A program made the translations under genes and the position numbers. This document shows, piece after piece, positions 24,379 through 34,020 of a DNA stretch of 45,487 nt. Under the pieces are notes generated by a model. The model was not told where the DNA came from. It ran no database searches and saw only the letters and a program-made list of their open reading frames with translations. Origin of the DNA: Phycisphaerales bacterium (GTDB lineage: Bacteria; Planctomycetota; Phycisphaerae; UBA1845); the NCBI GenBank assembly GCA_013140575.1, contig JABFSN010000086.1:1-45487 (forward strand). The letters are read 5' to 3'. Position 1 is the first letter of the stretch. Every line of letters begins with the position of its first letter.

Positions 24379-25550
24379 TCAGCATCTCCCCAATTACCGA
24401 GGTCAATCAGGCAGTTATCGGCGGCAGCACGCTTCCGAAGTTCATCGGCATGGGTCGTCAAAATGTATTGGTTTGCGTTACCGATACGTGGCAGCGCCAA
24501 ATAGAGCTTGCGAATCCATGCGGGATGGAGATGGATTTCCGGTTCATCCACCAAAATGATGCTGTTCTCCAGGGGACTAGGATGGGTGAGGCGAGTGATG
24601 TATTCAAGAATGACCTGCTCACCGGATGCCGCGTTTTCCAGAGGGTATTCCGAGTCCCCATCTTTCAGCACGGGCGCTCCAACTGGATCCTCCTGGCCGC
24701 GGTACATATAGCCGAGATACTCTTTTGGTTTGCAAATGTCGCGAAAGATCTCCTGAACTCGCTTTTCCCAGTTCTGATCATCTGGCAAGGGTGGAACACG
24801 CTTTTGAGCGTAGTCGCTTAAGAAGTGCAGAATGTCGGTTACCGTGCGCTCGTGAAACGGCCGGGCGTCAAATTCGCGCCCCTCGTCTGTGTCGCCATCG
24901 GGGACAAGTCCGTTTAGAGTTGGAACGGTTTCGATGCCGCTGGGTAGCACCCGTTCTCGCAAATTCCTGTCTTGGGGAAAAAGCTTCAATCCACCGATGC
25001 GTCGCAAGAATTCCGGACCGATCTGTCCTTCCCGCCGATTCCACGCACGAATGGCAAGGCTTCTTGCCATGAGCCAACTGCGAATATACTTGTGCGGCGG
25101 ATCAATACTTGCCGTCCACCAACCAAGTTTCGTTCCGTCATCAGAATATCCCGGGGGAAACGTCCAAGTGACTTTGAGACAGCCGTCCGGAAGGGGCGGC
25201 GGCGGCTGCATTTCAAGTTGCTGGAGCAGTCGAGGAATAGCATCCAGCTCATCCTCATCAAGCTTCAAGTGGAGAACCACCTGCGCTTTGGGCGCCTCCC
25301 GGGTCCATTTGCGAGCATCCCCGGACGAGAAGTGGATATCGTCGGGTTTCGGAACGGGTACGTCAGCGGTACGGTAGCCCATGACTCCACGAAGCGCGTT
25401 CACAATAGCGAAGAGAATGCTCGTCTTGCCCGATCCGTTGGGGCCGGCGACGACGGTTATTGGTCGTGGGCGCCCAATGGCGTCCAGAAGGGAAAGGTCC
25501 AGTTGATCGATGGCGCGAAATTTCTTGATTTGGAGATTAATGAGCTTCAT
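24375..25550 (-). CDS. AAA15/OLD-like ABC-type ATPase, probable defence sensor
   Basis: The 391-aa protein starts KLINLQIKKFRAIDQLDLSL, the usual first strand of SMC/RecF-like ATPases. Walker A is GPNGSGKTS at 36-44, the ABC signature is ENAASGEQVILEYI, Walker B is SIILVDEPEIHLHP, and the switch His lies in ILTTHADELRK. No nuclease domain is fused; that role is in the next gene, which overlaps by four bases. This two-gene form (ATPase, then TOPRIM/DUF4435) is the layout of PARIS-type phage defence. The start lies 48 bases after the methylcrotonyl-CoA carboxylase beta stop, so readthrough expression is likely. Lower GC than its flanks suggests acquisition. Confidence 0.85.
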   Translation of the reverse strand: MKLINLQIKKFRAIDQLDLSLLDAIGRPRPITVVAGPNGSGKTSILFAIVNALRGVMGYRTADVPVPKPDDIHFSSGDARKWTREAPKAQVVLHLKLDEDELDAIPRLLQQLEMQPPPPLPDGCLKVTWTFPPGYSDDGTKLGWWTASIDPPHKYIRSWLMARSLAIRAWNRREGQIGPEFLRRIGGLKLFPQDRNLRERVLPSGIETVPTLNGLVPDGDTDEGREFDARPFHERTVTDILHFLSDYAQKRVPPLPDDQNWEKRVQEIFRDICKPKEYLGYMYRGQEDPVGAPVLKDGDSEYPLENAASGEQVILEYITRLTHPSPLENSIILVDEPEIHLHPAWIRKLYLALPRIGNANQYILTTHADELRKRAAADNCLIDLGNWGDAE

Positions 25551-25598
25551 ATGCCGACCCTACCCATTCGCCGATTCTAACCGAACCGCAGCCTAGTG

Positions 25599-27209
25599 TC
25601 ACATCCGGAACACGCTTTGCCGCCGCTCCGCGAACGGGGCGTTCAGCGAAGCTGCGATGCCCAGGCCAAGCACCATCCGCGTGTCGGCCGGGTCGATGAT
25701 GCCGTCGTCCCAGACGCGGGCGGTGCTGTGGTACGCGCTGCTTTCGCGGGCGTACTTTTCGAGCGTGGGGCGCTTGAAAGCTTCTTCCTGATCGGGCGTC
25801 ATGGCCGTGCCGCCCTCCCGGGCGAGTTGGTCCTTTTTGACGGTCAGCAGCACGTTGGCGGCCTGCTCGCCGCCCATGACCGAAATGCGGGCGTTGGGCC
25901 ACATCCACAATTGTCGCGGTCCGTACGCCCGGCCGCACATGCCGTAGTTCCCCGCGCCGTACGATCCGCCGATGACGACCGTGAATTTGGGCACGCAGGC
26001 GTTGGCGACCGCGGCGACCATTTTGGCGCCGTCCTTGGCGATGCCGCCCGCCTCGAACTGTCGGCCGACGATGAACCCGGTGATGTTCTGCAGGAACACC
26101 AACGGCACGCCGCGCTGGCTGCACATCTCCACGAAATGGGCGGCCTTCAGTGCGCTCTCGGAAAACAGGACGCCGTTGTTGGCGACGATGCCGACGGGAT
26201 AGCCCCAGATGTGCGCGTAGCCCGTCACCAGCGTCGTACCGTACAATGCCTTGAACTCGTGAAACCGGCTGCCGTCGACGACGCGGGCGATGACCTCGCG
26301 CACGTCGAACCCCTTCCGCGTGTCCTTCGGAATGACGCCGTACAATTCGCGGGCGTCGTACAGCGGATCCTCGGGTTCAACCGTGCGCAGAAGATGTTTC
26401 GGTCGCTGATTCAGATGCTCGACGATGTGCCGGGTGATGGCCAGCGCGTCCTCGTCGTTGGCCGCGTAATGATCGGTCACCCCCGACGTGCGGCAGTGCA
26501 CGTCGGCGCCGCCCAAATCCTCGGCCGTCACTTCCTCGCCGGTGGCGGCTTTCACCAGCGGCGGACCGCCCAGGAAAATGGTGCCCTGGTGCCGGACGAT
26601 GACCGATTCGTCACTCATTGCGGGCACGTACGCGCCGCCGGCCGTGCAGGAACCCATCACCACGGCGATCTGCGGAATCCCCAGCGCGGACATGCGGGCC
26701 TGGTTGTAGAAGATGCGACCGAAATGCTCCTTGTCGGGGAAGACCTCGTCTTGCAGCGGCAGGAACGCGCCGCCGGAATCGACCAGGTAGATGCACGGCA
26801 GATGGTTTTCCTGGGCGATTTCCTGGGCGCGAAGGTGTTTCTTGACCGTGATCGGGTAGTAGGTGCCGCCCTTGACCGTGGCGTCGTTGGCCACGATCAC
26901 GCATTCGCGTGCCTGAATGCGTCCGATGCCGGTGACGACGCCCGCGCAGGGGGCGTCGTTGTCGTAGACATCCCACGCCGCCAGGGTGCTGAATTCGAGG
27001 AACGGGCTATCGGCGTCGACGAGGCGTTCGATGCGGTCGCGGACGAAGAGCTTCCCGCGTTTTTGATGCCGTTCGATGGCGGCGCGCCCGCCGCCCTGCC
27101 TGGCGATGTCGAAGCGCGCGCGCAAGTCGGCCAGCAGCGAAACCATGGCGGCGCTGTTCTCCCGAAACAGCGCATCGCCGGAATTCAATTTGGTTGACAA
27201 TACATCCAT
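25599..27209 (-). CDS. liuB: 3-Methylcrotonyl-CoA carboxylase beta (carboxyltransferase) subunit
   Basis: At 536 aa it matches the length and many stretches of the beta chain of methylcrotonyl-CoA carboxylase: [80 protein letters not shown], and [18 protein letters not shown] with the oxyanion Gly pairs of both crotonase halves. It transfers CO2 from carboxybiotin to 3-methylcrotonyl-CoA in leucine breakdown. ATG 27209 is chosen over the in-frame extension to 27395, which runs into the divergent methyltransferase promoter region. It is the first gene of the minus-strand operon; the hydratase and alpha-chain genes follow only after an inserted two-gene module. Confidence 0.95.
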   Translation of the reverse strand: MDVLSTKLNSGDALFRENSAAMVSLLADLRARFDIARQGGGRAAIERHQKRGKLFVRDRIERLVDADSPFLEFSTLAAWDVYDNDAPCAGVVTGIGRIQARECVIVANDATVKGGTYYPITVKKHLRAQEIAQENHLPCIYLVDSGGAFLPLQDEVFPDKEHFGRIFYNQARMSALGIPQIAVVMGSCTAGGAYVPAMSDESVIVRHQGTIFLGGPPLVKAATGEEVTAEDLGGADVHCRTSGVTDHYAANDEDALAITRHIVEHLNQRPKHLLRTVEPEDPLYDARELYGVIPKDTRKGFDVREVIARVVDGSRFHEFKALYGTTLVTGYAHIWGYPVGIVANNGVLFSESALKAAHFVEMCSQRGVPLVFLQNITGFIVGRQFEAGGIAKDGAKMVAAVANACVPKFTVVIGGSYGAGNYGMCGRAYGPRQLWMWPNARISVMGGEQAANVLLTVKKDQLAREGGTAMTPDQEEAFKRPTLEKYARESSAYHSTARVWDDGIIDPADTRMVLGLGIAASLNAPFAERRQSVFRM

Positions 27210-27397
27210 GTGCCGGCCGCGACCCGCGGCGCCGCGATCGCGCGCGGAACTCCATCGGGAGCGCTCTCCCGAATCGTCCCGAACCCGCAGCGCGCGTCGC
27301 CGACGACAATCTAGGACAAGCCGCCGCCCCCCGCAACGGCAGTTGACCACGTAACGCAATCGTTGCCGGTTTGGTTGGCGGCCGATAGCATCCACCG

Positions 27398-28270
27398 ATG
27401 CCCGTGGTCACGAAGTGCAATCTGTGCAGCGAACCGGACGAGTACGGTGCGCACAGCGAATCGGCCGTGGTGCGGTCCAATATCCGCGAGTTCCGCGACG
27501 AGACGTTCACCGTCTGGCGTTGCGGTCGGTGCCGCAGCCTGCACGCCCGGGATATCCCCGACCTGGCGCCCTATTACGCAACCTACCCGTTTCACCGGCA
27601 GAAGCTCGACTGGTCGACCCGTCGCGTCTATGCCAATCTGACCCGGCGTCTGATCCGCGCGGGGTTGAACCGATCGAGCGTCATTCTGGATCACGGGTGC
27701 GGCAGCGGGTTGCTCGTGGGGTTTCTGCGTTCGCGAGGATTCACCAACGCCGTCGGTTATGATTCCTATTCATCGCGGTTCAACGATGCGGCCGTGCTCG
27801 AACGCCGGTACGACTGCATCGTATCGCAGGACGTGGTGGAACACGTTGACGACCCGCGCGACCTGCTGCGTCATTACGACGGCTGGGCGCGGTCCGGGGC
27901 GATTATTGCGATCGGCACGCCCAACGCCGAGGCCATCCATCTAGACGATCCGGAGCGTCACGTTCATTCGCTTCATCAGCCCTACCACACGCACATGTTT
28001 TCCAAGCGCGCCCTAATCGCGGCCGGAGAAGCGCTGGGCTGGACGCTGGAACGGTTCTACCCCATGTCCTACGTCAACACCCGCATCCCGTACATCAACA
28101 TCCCGTTCGGGCTGTATTACGCCCGGTGTTTCGACGACACGCTGAACCTGGCGTTTGAGCCCATTCGGCCGCATCCCCGCTTGCTGACACCGCGAGCCGT
28201 CGGGCTGGCGTTTTTCGGATACTACGTTTGCCCGGACGCGGACGTGATGGCCGTATTCCGCAAGCCTTGA
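27398..28270 (+). CDS. SAM-dependent methyltransferase with N-terminal zinc ribbon
   Basis: The 290-aa protein begins with a likely zinc-binding pair of CxxC motifs (C7/C10 and C42/C45). The class I methyltransferase core follows with motif [10 protein letters not shown] (96-104), [16 protein letters not shown] (motif III/post II) and a C-terminal helical cap. This arrangement is common in methyltransferases acting on sugars, polyketides or cell-surface polymers (type 11/12 with a CxxC head), but the substrate cannot be read from sequence. It is divergent from mccB across 188 bases. No sugar-biosynthesis gene is adjacent, so its pathway is unknown. Confidence 0.88.
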   Translation: MPVVTKCNLCSEPDEYGAHSESAVVRSNIREFRDETFTVWRCGRCRSLHARDIPDLAPYYATYPFHRQKLDWSTRRVYANLTRRLIRAGLNRSSVILDHGCGSGLLVGFLRSRGFTNAVGYDSYSSRFNDAAVLERRYDCIVSQDVVEHVDDPRDLLRHYDGWARSGAIIAIGTPNAEAIHLDDPERHVHSLHQPYHTHMFSKRALIAAGEALGWTLERFYPMSYVNTRIPYINIPFGLYYARCFDDTLNLAFEPIRPHPRLLTPRAVGLAFFGYYVCPDADVMAVFRKP

Positions 28271-28480
28271 GGCCGACAAGAACAGACAATTGAGGGCGCG
28301 AACATCGCTTCATCTTGTGATGCCGCATCCGATTTGTTAGATTTGAAGGGTCGGTTGGAACCCGACGACATCAGCTACGCCCCCGGATTGGATCACCGAA
28401 TTCAAAAAACGACGACGCGGAACGGCGACACGCATCGTTTGCATTCGCCCGACGCGTTCCAGCAAGGACGATAGAAACCC

Positions 28481-31234
28481 ATGACATCGACACGAACCCA
28501 CTTCCTGTCGCGGCTGATGCTCGCCGCCGCGCCCGTCGCGCTGCTGACGGCGAGCGCGTCGGGCGAACCGAAAAAAATCACCACCGTGGAGGGCATTACC
28601 GAATACAACCTGGATAACGGCCTGCGCGTGCTGTTGTTCCCCGACAACTCCAAACCGACGTTCACGATCAACGTGACCTACCTGGTCGGGTCCAGACATG
28701 AAGGTCGGGGCGAGACGGGCATGGCCCATCTGCTCGAGCACATGGTGTTCAAGGGGACGCCGGACCACGCGAACATCTGGAAAGCGCTCGAGGACCACGG
28801 GGCGCGATTCAACGGCTCGACCTGGTACGACCGGACGAATTATTTCGAGACGCTGCCCACGGAAGTGGAGGGCAACATCGAATGGGCGATCCGCATGGAG
28901 GCGGACCGCATGGTCAACAGCACGATCAGCCCCGATGACCTGGCCAGCGAGTTCAGCGTGGTGCGCAACGAATTCGAGATGGGCGAGAACCGCCCCACCG
29001 GCGTGCTGGAGGAACGCATCCTGTCCACCGCCTACCTGTGGCACAACTACGGCAAGTCCACCATCGGCTCGCGCAGCGACATCGAGCGCGTGCCGGTCCC
29101 CACCCTGAAGGAGTTCTACAGAAAGTACTACCAACCCGACAACGCCGTGGTGGTGTTGGCAGGCGATTTTAAGGAAGCCGAGGCGCTTTCCCTGGTTGAC
29201 AAGTATTTCGGGGCCATTCCCAAGCCGGAGCGCAAGCTGGAGGACACCTACACGCTGGAACCGACGCAGGACGGCGCCCGTCATGTGGAGTTGAAGCGTA
29301 ACGGCGACGTGGCCGCCTGCGGGGTCGCCTACCATATCTGCGCCGGCACGCATCCCGATTTCGCAGCCTTGGAAGTTCTGCAGGAGGTTCTAACCGACGA
29401 ACCGGCCGGTCGGCTGTACAAGGCGCTGGTCGAGCCGGGGCTGGCGTCGAGCGTGGTCGGGTACGCGTTCGGCCTAAAAGAGCCGGGCGTCCAGTTGGAA
29501 TTCGCCGAGGTCCGCGTCGAGGACCCCGTGCAACCGGTGCTGGACAAGATGATCGAGGTGGTCGAGGGGCTGGAAAAGAGCCCGGTGACCGATGAGGAAG
29601 TCGATCGCGCGAAACGCAAGCTGTTGAAGGACATCGACATGGCGTTGAAGAGCAGCGGGCGCGTGGGCGTGGCGTTGAGCGAGTGGATCGGCACGGGCGA
29701 CTGGCGGCTGTTTTTTCTGCACCGCGACCGCCTGGAAAAAATCACCGCGGACCAAGTCCGACAGGTCGCGGCGCACTATTTCAAGGAGTCCAACCGCACG
29801 TCGGGCGTGTTCCATCCGATTAAGGAGTTCGTCCGCAGCGAGATTCCGGAAACGCCCGACGCCGTCGCCCTGATCAAGGACTACAAGGGCAAGGCCGCCC
29901 TGTCGGAAGGCGAGGAATTCGACGCCACCCCGCAAAACATCGAGAAGCGGGTCACCCGATCCACGCTGGGCAACGGAATGAAACTCGCGATGCTGCCCAA
30001 GGAGACCCGCGGCGATGCGGTTCAGGCCGTCATGCGGATCAATTTCGGAACCGAGCAGGACATACGCGGGCGGCAGACGGCCGTGGACCTGCTTCCGGAA
30101 ATGTTGCAACGTGGCACGAAGAACCGCACCTATCAGCAGATCCGTGATCGGCTCGACGAGTTGAAGGCCAATGTGCGTTTCGGCCGGGCCGACCGAGTGG
30201 GGACGGCGCTCAGCGTCGATATCCGCACGGAGCGGGGCAAGCTGGCGGAAGTGGTCGGGCTGGTTTCGGAGATGCTGACCGAATCCACCTTCCCCACCGA
30301 CGAATTCGAGATCGTCAAGAAGGAAAACCTGACGCGCATGGAAGAGCAGATTTCCGATCCGCAGGCGTTGGCGTTCGTGCACATGACCCGGGCGTTAAGC
30401 CCCTGGCCGAGCGATGACGTGCGTTATGTTCCCACCATCGAGGAGGGCATCGAGCGGCTGCGCAACGTCAACGTGGACGATCTGAAGTCCATTCAGAAAG
30501 ACCTGATGGGGGCGAGCCACACGGAAATGACCGTGGTCGGCGATTTTGACGCCGGCGAAATCAAGCAGGCGGTCGAAAAGGGCCTGGGTTCGTGGAAGTC
30601 GCCGAAGGCCTACAAGCGGGTCGAGGTGCCGTTCCGCGGCGACGTCACCGGCGGGGAGACGGTCATCAGCACGCCGGACAAGCCCATGGCCATCGTGGGC
30701 TCGGCATTGAACGCCGAATTGCGCGACGACGATCCCGATTACCCGGCGATGCACCTGGCCAATTACATTCTCGGCGCCAGCGCCAAGTCGCGGTTGCTGG
30801 TCCGCCTGCGTCAGAAGGAAGGACTATCCTACGGCGCCGGGTCGTTCGTGCAGGCCAGTTCCGAAGACCGCAACGCCATGTTCGCGGGCTATGGAATTTG
30901 CGCGTCGACCAACGCGGACAAGGCGTTTGCCTCGCTGAACGACGAGATCGAAACGCTGGTCCGCGACGGAATCAGCGCCGAGGAACTGACCGACGCCAAG
31001 GAGAGCTTCGCCAAGCAGATCAAGACGCAACTGGCCGACGACGGGCGCGTGGCCGGCATGTTGAACAGCGGCCTGCACGTCAACCGGACGATGGACTACT
31101 ACAAGAACCTGTACGAGGCCGTCGACAAGCTGACCGTGGCGCAGGTCAACGAGACCGTCAAGAAGCACATCAACCCGGCGCGCCTGGTGCGGGTCAAGGC
31201 CGGCGACATCAAGAAGCCGGAAGGAACGGATTAG
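28481..31234 (+). CDS. Secreted M16 (pitrilysin/insulinase-family) zinc peptidase, tandem-domain
   Basis: The protein is 917 aa with a signal peptide (RLMLAAAPVALLTASASG). The N-terminal half carries the inverted zinc motif HLLEH (His83, Glu86, His87) with the distant ligand Glu164 in RNEFEMGE, 77 residues on. The C-terminal half has the R/Y-containing cleft sequence of the inactive domain (LLVRLRQKEGLSYGAGSF). Such paired M16 chains form a clamshell that degrades peptides in the periplasm or outside the cell. It is monocistronic: a divergent gap lies upstream and a rho-independent terminator at 31275-31314 follows. Confidence 0.95.
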   Translation: MTSTRTHFLSRLMLAAAPVALLTASASGEPKKITTVEGITEYNLDNGLRVLLFPDNSKPTFTINVTYLVGSRHEGRGETGMAHLLEHMVFKGTPDHANIWKALEDHGARFNGSTWYDRTNYFETLPTEVEGNIEWAIRMEADRMVNSTISPDDLASEFSVVRNEFEMGENRPTGVLEERILSTAYLWHNYGKSTIGSRSDIERVPVPTLKEFYRKYYQPDNAVVVLAGDFKEAEALSLVDKYFGAIPKPERKLEDTYTLEPTQDGARHVELKRNGDVAACGVAYHICAGTHPDFAALEVLQEVLTDEPAGRLYKALVEPGLASSVVGYAFGLKEPGVQLEFAEVRVEDPVQPVLDKMIEVVEGLEKSPVTDEEVDRAKRKLLKDIDMALKSSGRVGVALSEWIGTGDWRLFFLHRDRLEKITADQVRQVAAHYFKESNRTSGVFHPIKEFVRSEIPETPDAVALIKDYKGKAALSEGEEFDATPQNIEKRVTRSTLGNGMKLAMLPKETRGDAVQAVMRINFGTEQDIRGRQTAVDLLPEMLQRGTKNRTYQQIRDRLDELKANVRFGRADRVGTALSVDIRTERGKLAEVVGLVSEMLTESTFPTDEFEIVKKENLTRMEEQISDPQALAFVHMTRALSPWPSDDVRYVPTIEEGIERLRNVNVDDLKSIQKDLMGASHTEMTVVGDFDAGEIKQAVEKGLGSWKSPKAYKRVEVPFRGDVTGGETVISTPDKPMAIVGSALNAELRDDDPDYPAMHLANYILGASAKSRLLVRLRQKEGLSYGAGSFVQASSEDRNAMFAGYGICASTNADKAFASLNDEIETLVRDGISAEELTDAKESFAKQIKTQLADDGRVAGMLNSGLHVNRTMDYYKNLYEAVDKLTVAQVNETVKKHINPARLVRVKAGDIKKPEGTD

Positions 31235-31274
31235 CCGGACCGGCGTATCGCCGAATCGATGATGGCCGAATTCC

Positions 31275-31314
31275 GGCGGCGGGGTCGTTTAACCGATCCC
31301 GCCGTCGGCTTTTT
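31275..31314 (+). terminator. Rho-independent terminator after the M16 peptidase gene
   Basis: A 13-base stem (GGCGGCGGGGTCG at 31275-31287 with CGATCCCGCCGTC at 31294-31306, only G-T wobbles) closes a six-base loop and is followed by GGC and TTTTT (31310-31314). It lies 40 bases after the stop codon and before the end of the convergent squalene synthase gene. Confidence 0.8.
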
Positions 31315-31377
31315 CCAGGCAGTCCAATTCGCCGCGCGAACCGTCCGTATCTCGACGCCGAAGCAACACGTGCCAAT

Positions 31378-32421
31378 TCACGGCATCATCGCATGGTCGA
31401 GCCGGCGGCGCAGCGCGGCGTACCAATCGCGCAGCGCCGCGTCGTCCCCAACGTAATTCCGGCTCGTCGCCAGGATATCGGCGACTTGTTCCCGCGTGAT
31501 TTTCGGCCGGTCGTCCGGCGTCGGGTCGGGGTGGACCAGGACCCGTTCCAGCGTGGCCAGCGCCATCATCAGCGGTTGAAGGCAGAACAACCGAATGCCA
31601 GCCGGCGACGCGGGCAACGACAGGCAATATTCCAACGCGACGTCCAGATGGGCGGCCGCCCGGCGGACGATCAGCCGACGGACGGGCAGCGGCAATGACG
31701 GCTGCAACAACGTCTCCGCGCCGCAACCGCACGCATCGGCCACCCGCCGGGGAATGAAACAGCGCCCGTCCATCAGATCGGCCGGGTGGTCCTTGATGAT
31801 GTTGGTGATTTGCAAGCCGCGGCCGAAGCGCTTGCCCATGTGCACTCGCCGCCGGTCGATCGGCCACGCATCGTCGCCCCAGTAATGGTTGAACAGGCGC
31901 GTCAGCATGATTCCCACGATGCCGGCCGCGTAGTGGCAATAGCGTTCCAGTTGGTGCACGGTGTGGAACAGGATGCGCGGCGCGTCGCCACGCGGCGGCA
32001 ACGGCGTCCGCCGCAACCCCTCGACCATGGCCACCGCGCACCCCCGGATGATCTCGATCACCCGCGGCGGAAACGTCGCCAGCAGCCGCATCACCTCGTC
32101 CTGACGGTTCATCAACCGCCCACACGCGTCGTCGTTCGATGCGGCCGCGTACATCGCGGCACACGCCCGCGCTCCGTCGACATCCACCGGCGGACCGAGG
32201 ATTTCGAGCAACCGGCCGAACATAATCTGGCGTTCGCATTCGGACGTGCCCGGCCTGTCTTCCAACGTGTCGATGATGCGGCAGACGAGGTACGCGCACC
32301 CCACCCACGCATCGACCGGCCGCGGGAGTTCGGGAATGGACAGCGCGAACGTGCGTGACACGCCCGCCAGCATGTCGCGGCAGAATTCGTGCGATTCGGC
32401 CGATGGGCCGTCACCGGTCAT
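31378..32421 (-). CDS. Squalene/phytoene synthase family, squalene synthase-like
   Basis: From ATG 32421 the protein is 347 aa. Motifs of trans-isoprenoid head-to-head synthases are clear: EFCRDMLAGVSRTFALSIPELP, the first Asp-rich site CRIIDTLED, HYAAGIVG, and the second site LQITNIIKDHPADLMDGRCFIP. Squalene synthase joins two farnesyl diphosphates; DTLED and the order of motifs favour squalene synthase over phytoene synthase, but carotenoid precursors are not excluded. Squalene would feed hopanoid or sterol synthesis, for which no gene is seen here. In-frame starts at 32445 and 32478 (GTG) exist; none has a strong ribosome binding site. It trails the kynurenine operon by 133 bases. Confidence 0.9.
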   Translation of the reverse strand: MTGDGPSAESHEFCRDMLAGVSRTFALSIPELPRPVDAWVGCAYLVCRIIDTLEDRPGTSECERQIMFGRLLEILGPPVDVDGARACAAMYAAASNDDACGRLMNRQDEVMRLLATFPPRVIEIIRGCAVAMVEGLRRTPLPPRGDAPRILFHTVHQLERYCHYAAGIVGIMLTRLFNHYWGDDAWPIDRRRVHMGKRFGRGLQITNIIKDHPADLMDGRCFIPRRVADACGCGAETLLQPSLPLPVRRLIVRRAAAHLDVALEYCLSLPASPAGIRLFCLQPLMMALATLERVLVHPDPTPDDRPKITREQVADILATSRNYVGDDAALRDWYAALRRRLDHAMMP

Positions 32422-32554
32422 GGACGTGTTCGACCCCCGCGTCATGGCGTGTGACATTGGCGAATTCTGGATCGGCACGCCCGACCGGTCAAGAAATCGG
32501 TTCCGCGCGGGGCGATTCGACGATCGGGGTACACGCGACCCCGCCGGATGTAAT

Positions 32555-33181
32555 TCAATCCAGCGTTCGTAGAACGGCCCGCACCGGCGAGGCGTCGAAT
32601 CCGACCAGTTTTAGCGGCAGCGCGATCAGTTCGTAGCATCCGTCCGCGACGCCGGTCAGGACCAGCCCTTCCAGAATGGCCATGTCGTGCCGCAGGAACG
32701 CGTGGTGGGCGGGCAGGTCTTTCGAATCGAACAGATCGACGCTGGGCGTGTCGATCCCCACCAGCCGCACGCCGCGGGCATGAAGCGCGTCGACGAGTTC
32801 CACCGAAAGCGCCGCGAAATCGGTGTTGAACGCGGTCGGATCGGGGTAGGTGCCCGTGGCAATCAGGACGCGGGGGGCGTCGAGATGATCGGGGATGAGG
32901 TCCGGTCCAATTCGAGCGTCCCGCGCCACCCGCGCACGAATCACCCGGCATCGTCCAACGTAAAAACCAAGATCGCGCGCGGCGATATCGGGGGCCGGGT
33001 GCCCGTAATGATTTGGCCCGTCGGCATGGGCCCCGAGATGCACGGTCGAGCGCAGCGTCGACAACGTCAGATTGTCCCCGCGGGCCATATCGCACAGGAT
33101 TTCGCGCGTCGGCGGCGTGTCCCCGGGCCAGACCTGCAGTTCCGGCGTGATGGGCGGCGAAATGTCGATGATGCGGGTCAT
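32555..33181 (-). CDS. kynB: Kynurenine formamidase (cyclase family)
   Basis: This 208-aa enzyme hydrolyses N-formylkynurenine to kynurenine and formate. The metal-binding signature HLGAHADGPNHYG (HxGxHxDxP-like) is present, along with IDISPPITPELQVWPGDTP at the N-terminus and FLRHDMAILEGLVLTGVADG near the end, all characteristic of the KynB/cyclase family. Here the motif reads D-G-P rather than D-A-P. ATG 33181 begins just after the tryptophan dioxygenase gene (29 bases), and the longer frame to 33355 overlaps that gene, so it is rejected. Pathway context strengthens the assignment. Confidence 0.92.
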   Translation of the reverse strand: MTRIIDISPPITPELQVWPGDTPPTREILCDMARGDNLTLSTLRSTVHLGAHADGPNHYGHPAPDIAARDLGFYVGRCRVIRARVARDARIGPDLIPDHLDAPRVLIATGTYPDPTAFNTDFAALSVELVDALHARGVRLVGIDTPSVDLFDSKDLPAHHAFLRHDMAILEGLVLTGVADGCYELIALPLKLVGFDASPVRAVLRTLD

Positions 33182-33210
33182 TGAGGGAATCGCACGAGTC
33201 GCGTGGTACG

Positions 33211-33993
33211 TTACAGCCGATGCCGGATCGCCCACAGGTCGGGGAACACCGGCTTGAACAACGATTGCCGCAGGAACTCGACGCCCGGCGAGCCGCCCGT
33301 GCCCGTCTTCCGGCCGATGGTGCGTTCCACCATCTTGACGTGCCGGTAGCGCCATTCCTGCAAGCCCTCGTCGAAATCGGTCATCAGTTCAAACAGAACG
33401 ACCAGGCCGCGGTTCGTTTGGTACAGCCCGACCAATTCGTCCTGCAAGGCGCCGTTGGGTTCGACCGCCTGATCCGCGGGTTTGTCGCGCAACGCGGGCG
33501 GGATGGCGACGCCGTTGGCCGCCAGGAAATCGTAAAAATGATCGACCACCGACGGTTCGCGGAGGCGCCGTTCGAGTCGTGCGTAGGCCGGCGATGACGC
33601 GTCGTAATAACGCAGCATGTCGCGCCGTTTGAAACCGAGAAGGAACTCCAATTCCCGGAATTGGGCCGATTGAAACCCCGATGCCTCTTCCAGCCGGTCG
33701 CGGAAGCTGGTGAACGACATCGGCGTCATGGTTTCCAGGATGTCGAGCTGGCTGACCAGCGTTTTCAATACCGTTCGGCAGCGCTGGAATGTATGGATCG
33801 ACCCGTACAGGTCGTTGCTCGAAAGCTGCACGCCGACCCGGTCGAACTCGTGCAGCAGCAGTTTGAACCACAGTTCGTAGACCTGATGAATGATGATGAA
33901 CAGCGTTTCGTCGTGTTCCGGAGGGTCGGAACGGAGCTGCTGGGCGTTCAGCAGGTCGTCGAGATTCAGGTAGTCATCGTAGGTCAGGGACAT
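33211..33993 (-). CDS. kynA: Tryptophan 2,3-dioxygenase
   Basis: TDO is the heme enzyme that opens the indole ring of tryptophan with O2. The 260-aa sequence starts MSLTYDDYLNLDDLLNAQQ and has the substrate-pocket HQVYELWFKLLLHE (His36), FRELEFLLGFKRRDML, and the heme-ligand region WRYRHVKMVERTIGRKTGTGGSPGVEFL, all conserved. The size is normal for bacterial TDO. It lies 28 bases from the KMO gene upstream and 29 from kynB downstream, so it is expressed as part of the same operon. It gives direct evidence for aerobic tryptophan catabolism. Confidence 0.97.
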   Translation of the reverse strand: MSLTYDDYLNLDDLLNAQQLRSDPPEHDETLFIIIHQVYELWFKLLLHEFDRVGVQLSSNDLYGSIHTFQRCRTVLKTLVSQLDILETMTPMSFTSFRDRLEEASGFQSAQFRELEFLLGFKRRDMLRYYDASSPAYARLERRLREPSVVDHFYDFLAANGVAIPPALRDKPADQAVEPNGALQDELVGLYQTNRGLVVLFELMTDFDEGLQEWRYRHVKMVERTIGRKTGTGGSPGVEFLRQSLFKPVFPDLWAIRHRL

Positions 33994-34020
33994 AGGCCGC
34001 TCGCGGGCGATTGCCGCCGT

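Noticed and set aside
23326-25550. Gabija or a fused OLD nuclease
   Set aside because: The ATPase has no fused TOPRIM domain and no UvrD-like helicase gene is adjacent; the two-gene split form fits PARIS/AbiL-type better.
25596-27197. 533-codon plus-strand frame opposite the carboxyltransferase gene
   Set aside because: It mirrors the highly conserved MccB-like coding sequence and has no family resemblance; a shadow of high third-position GC.
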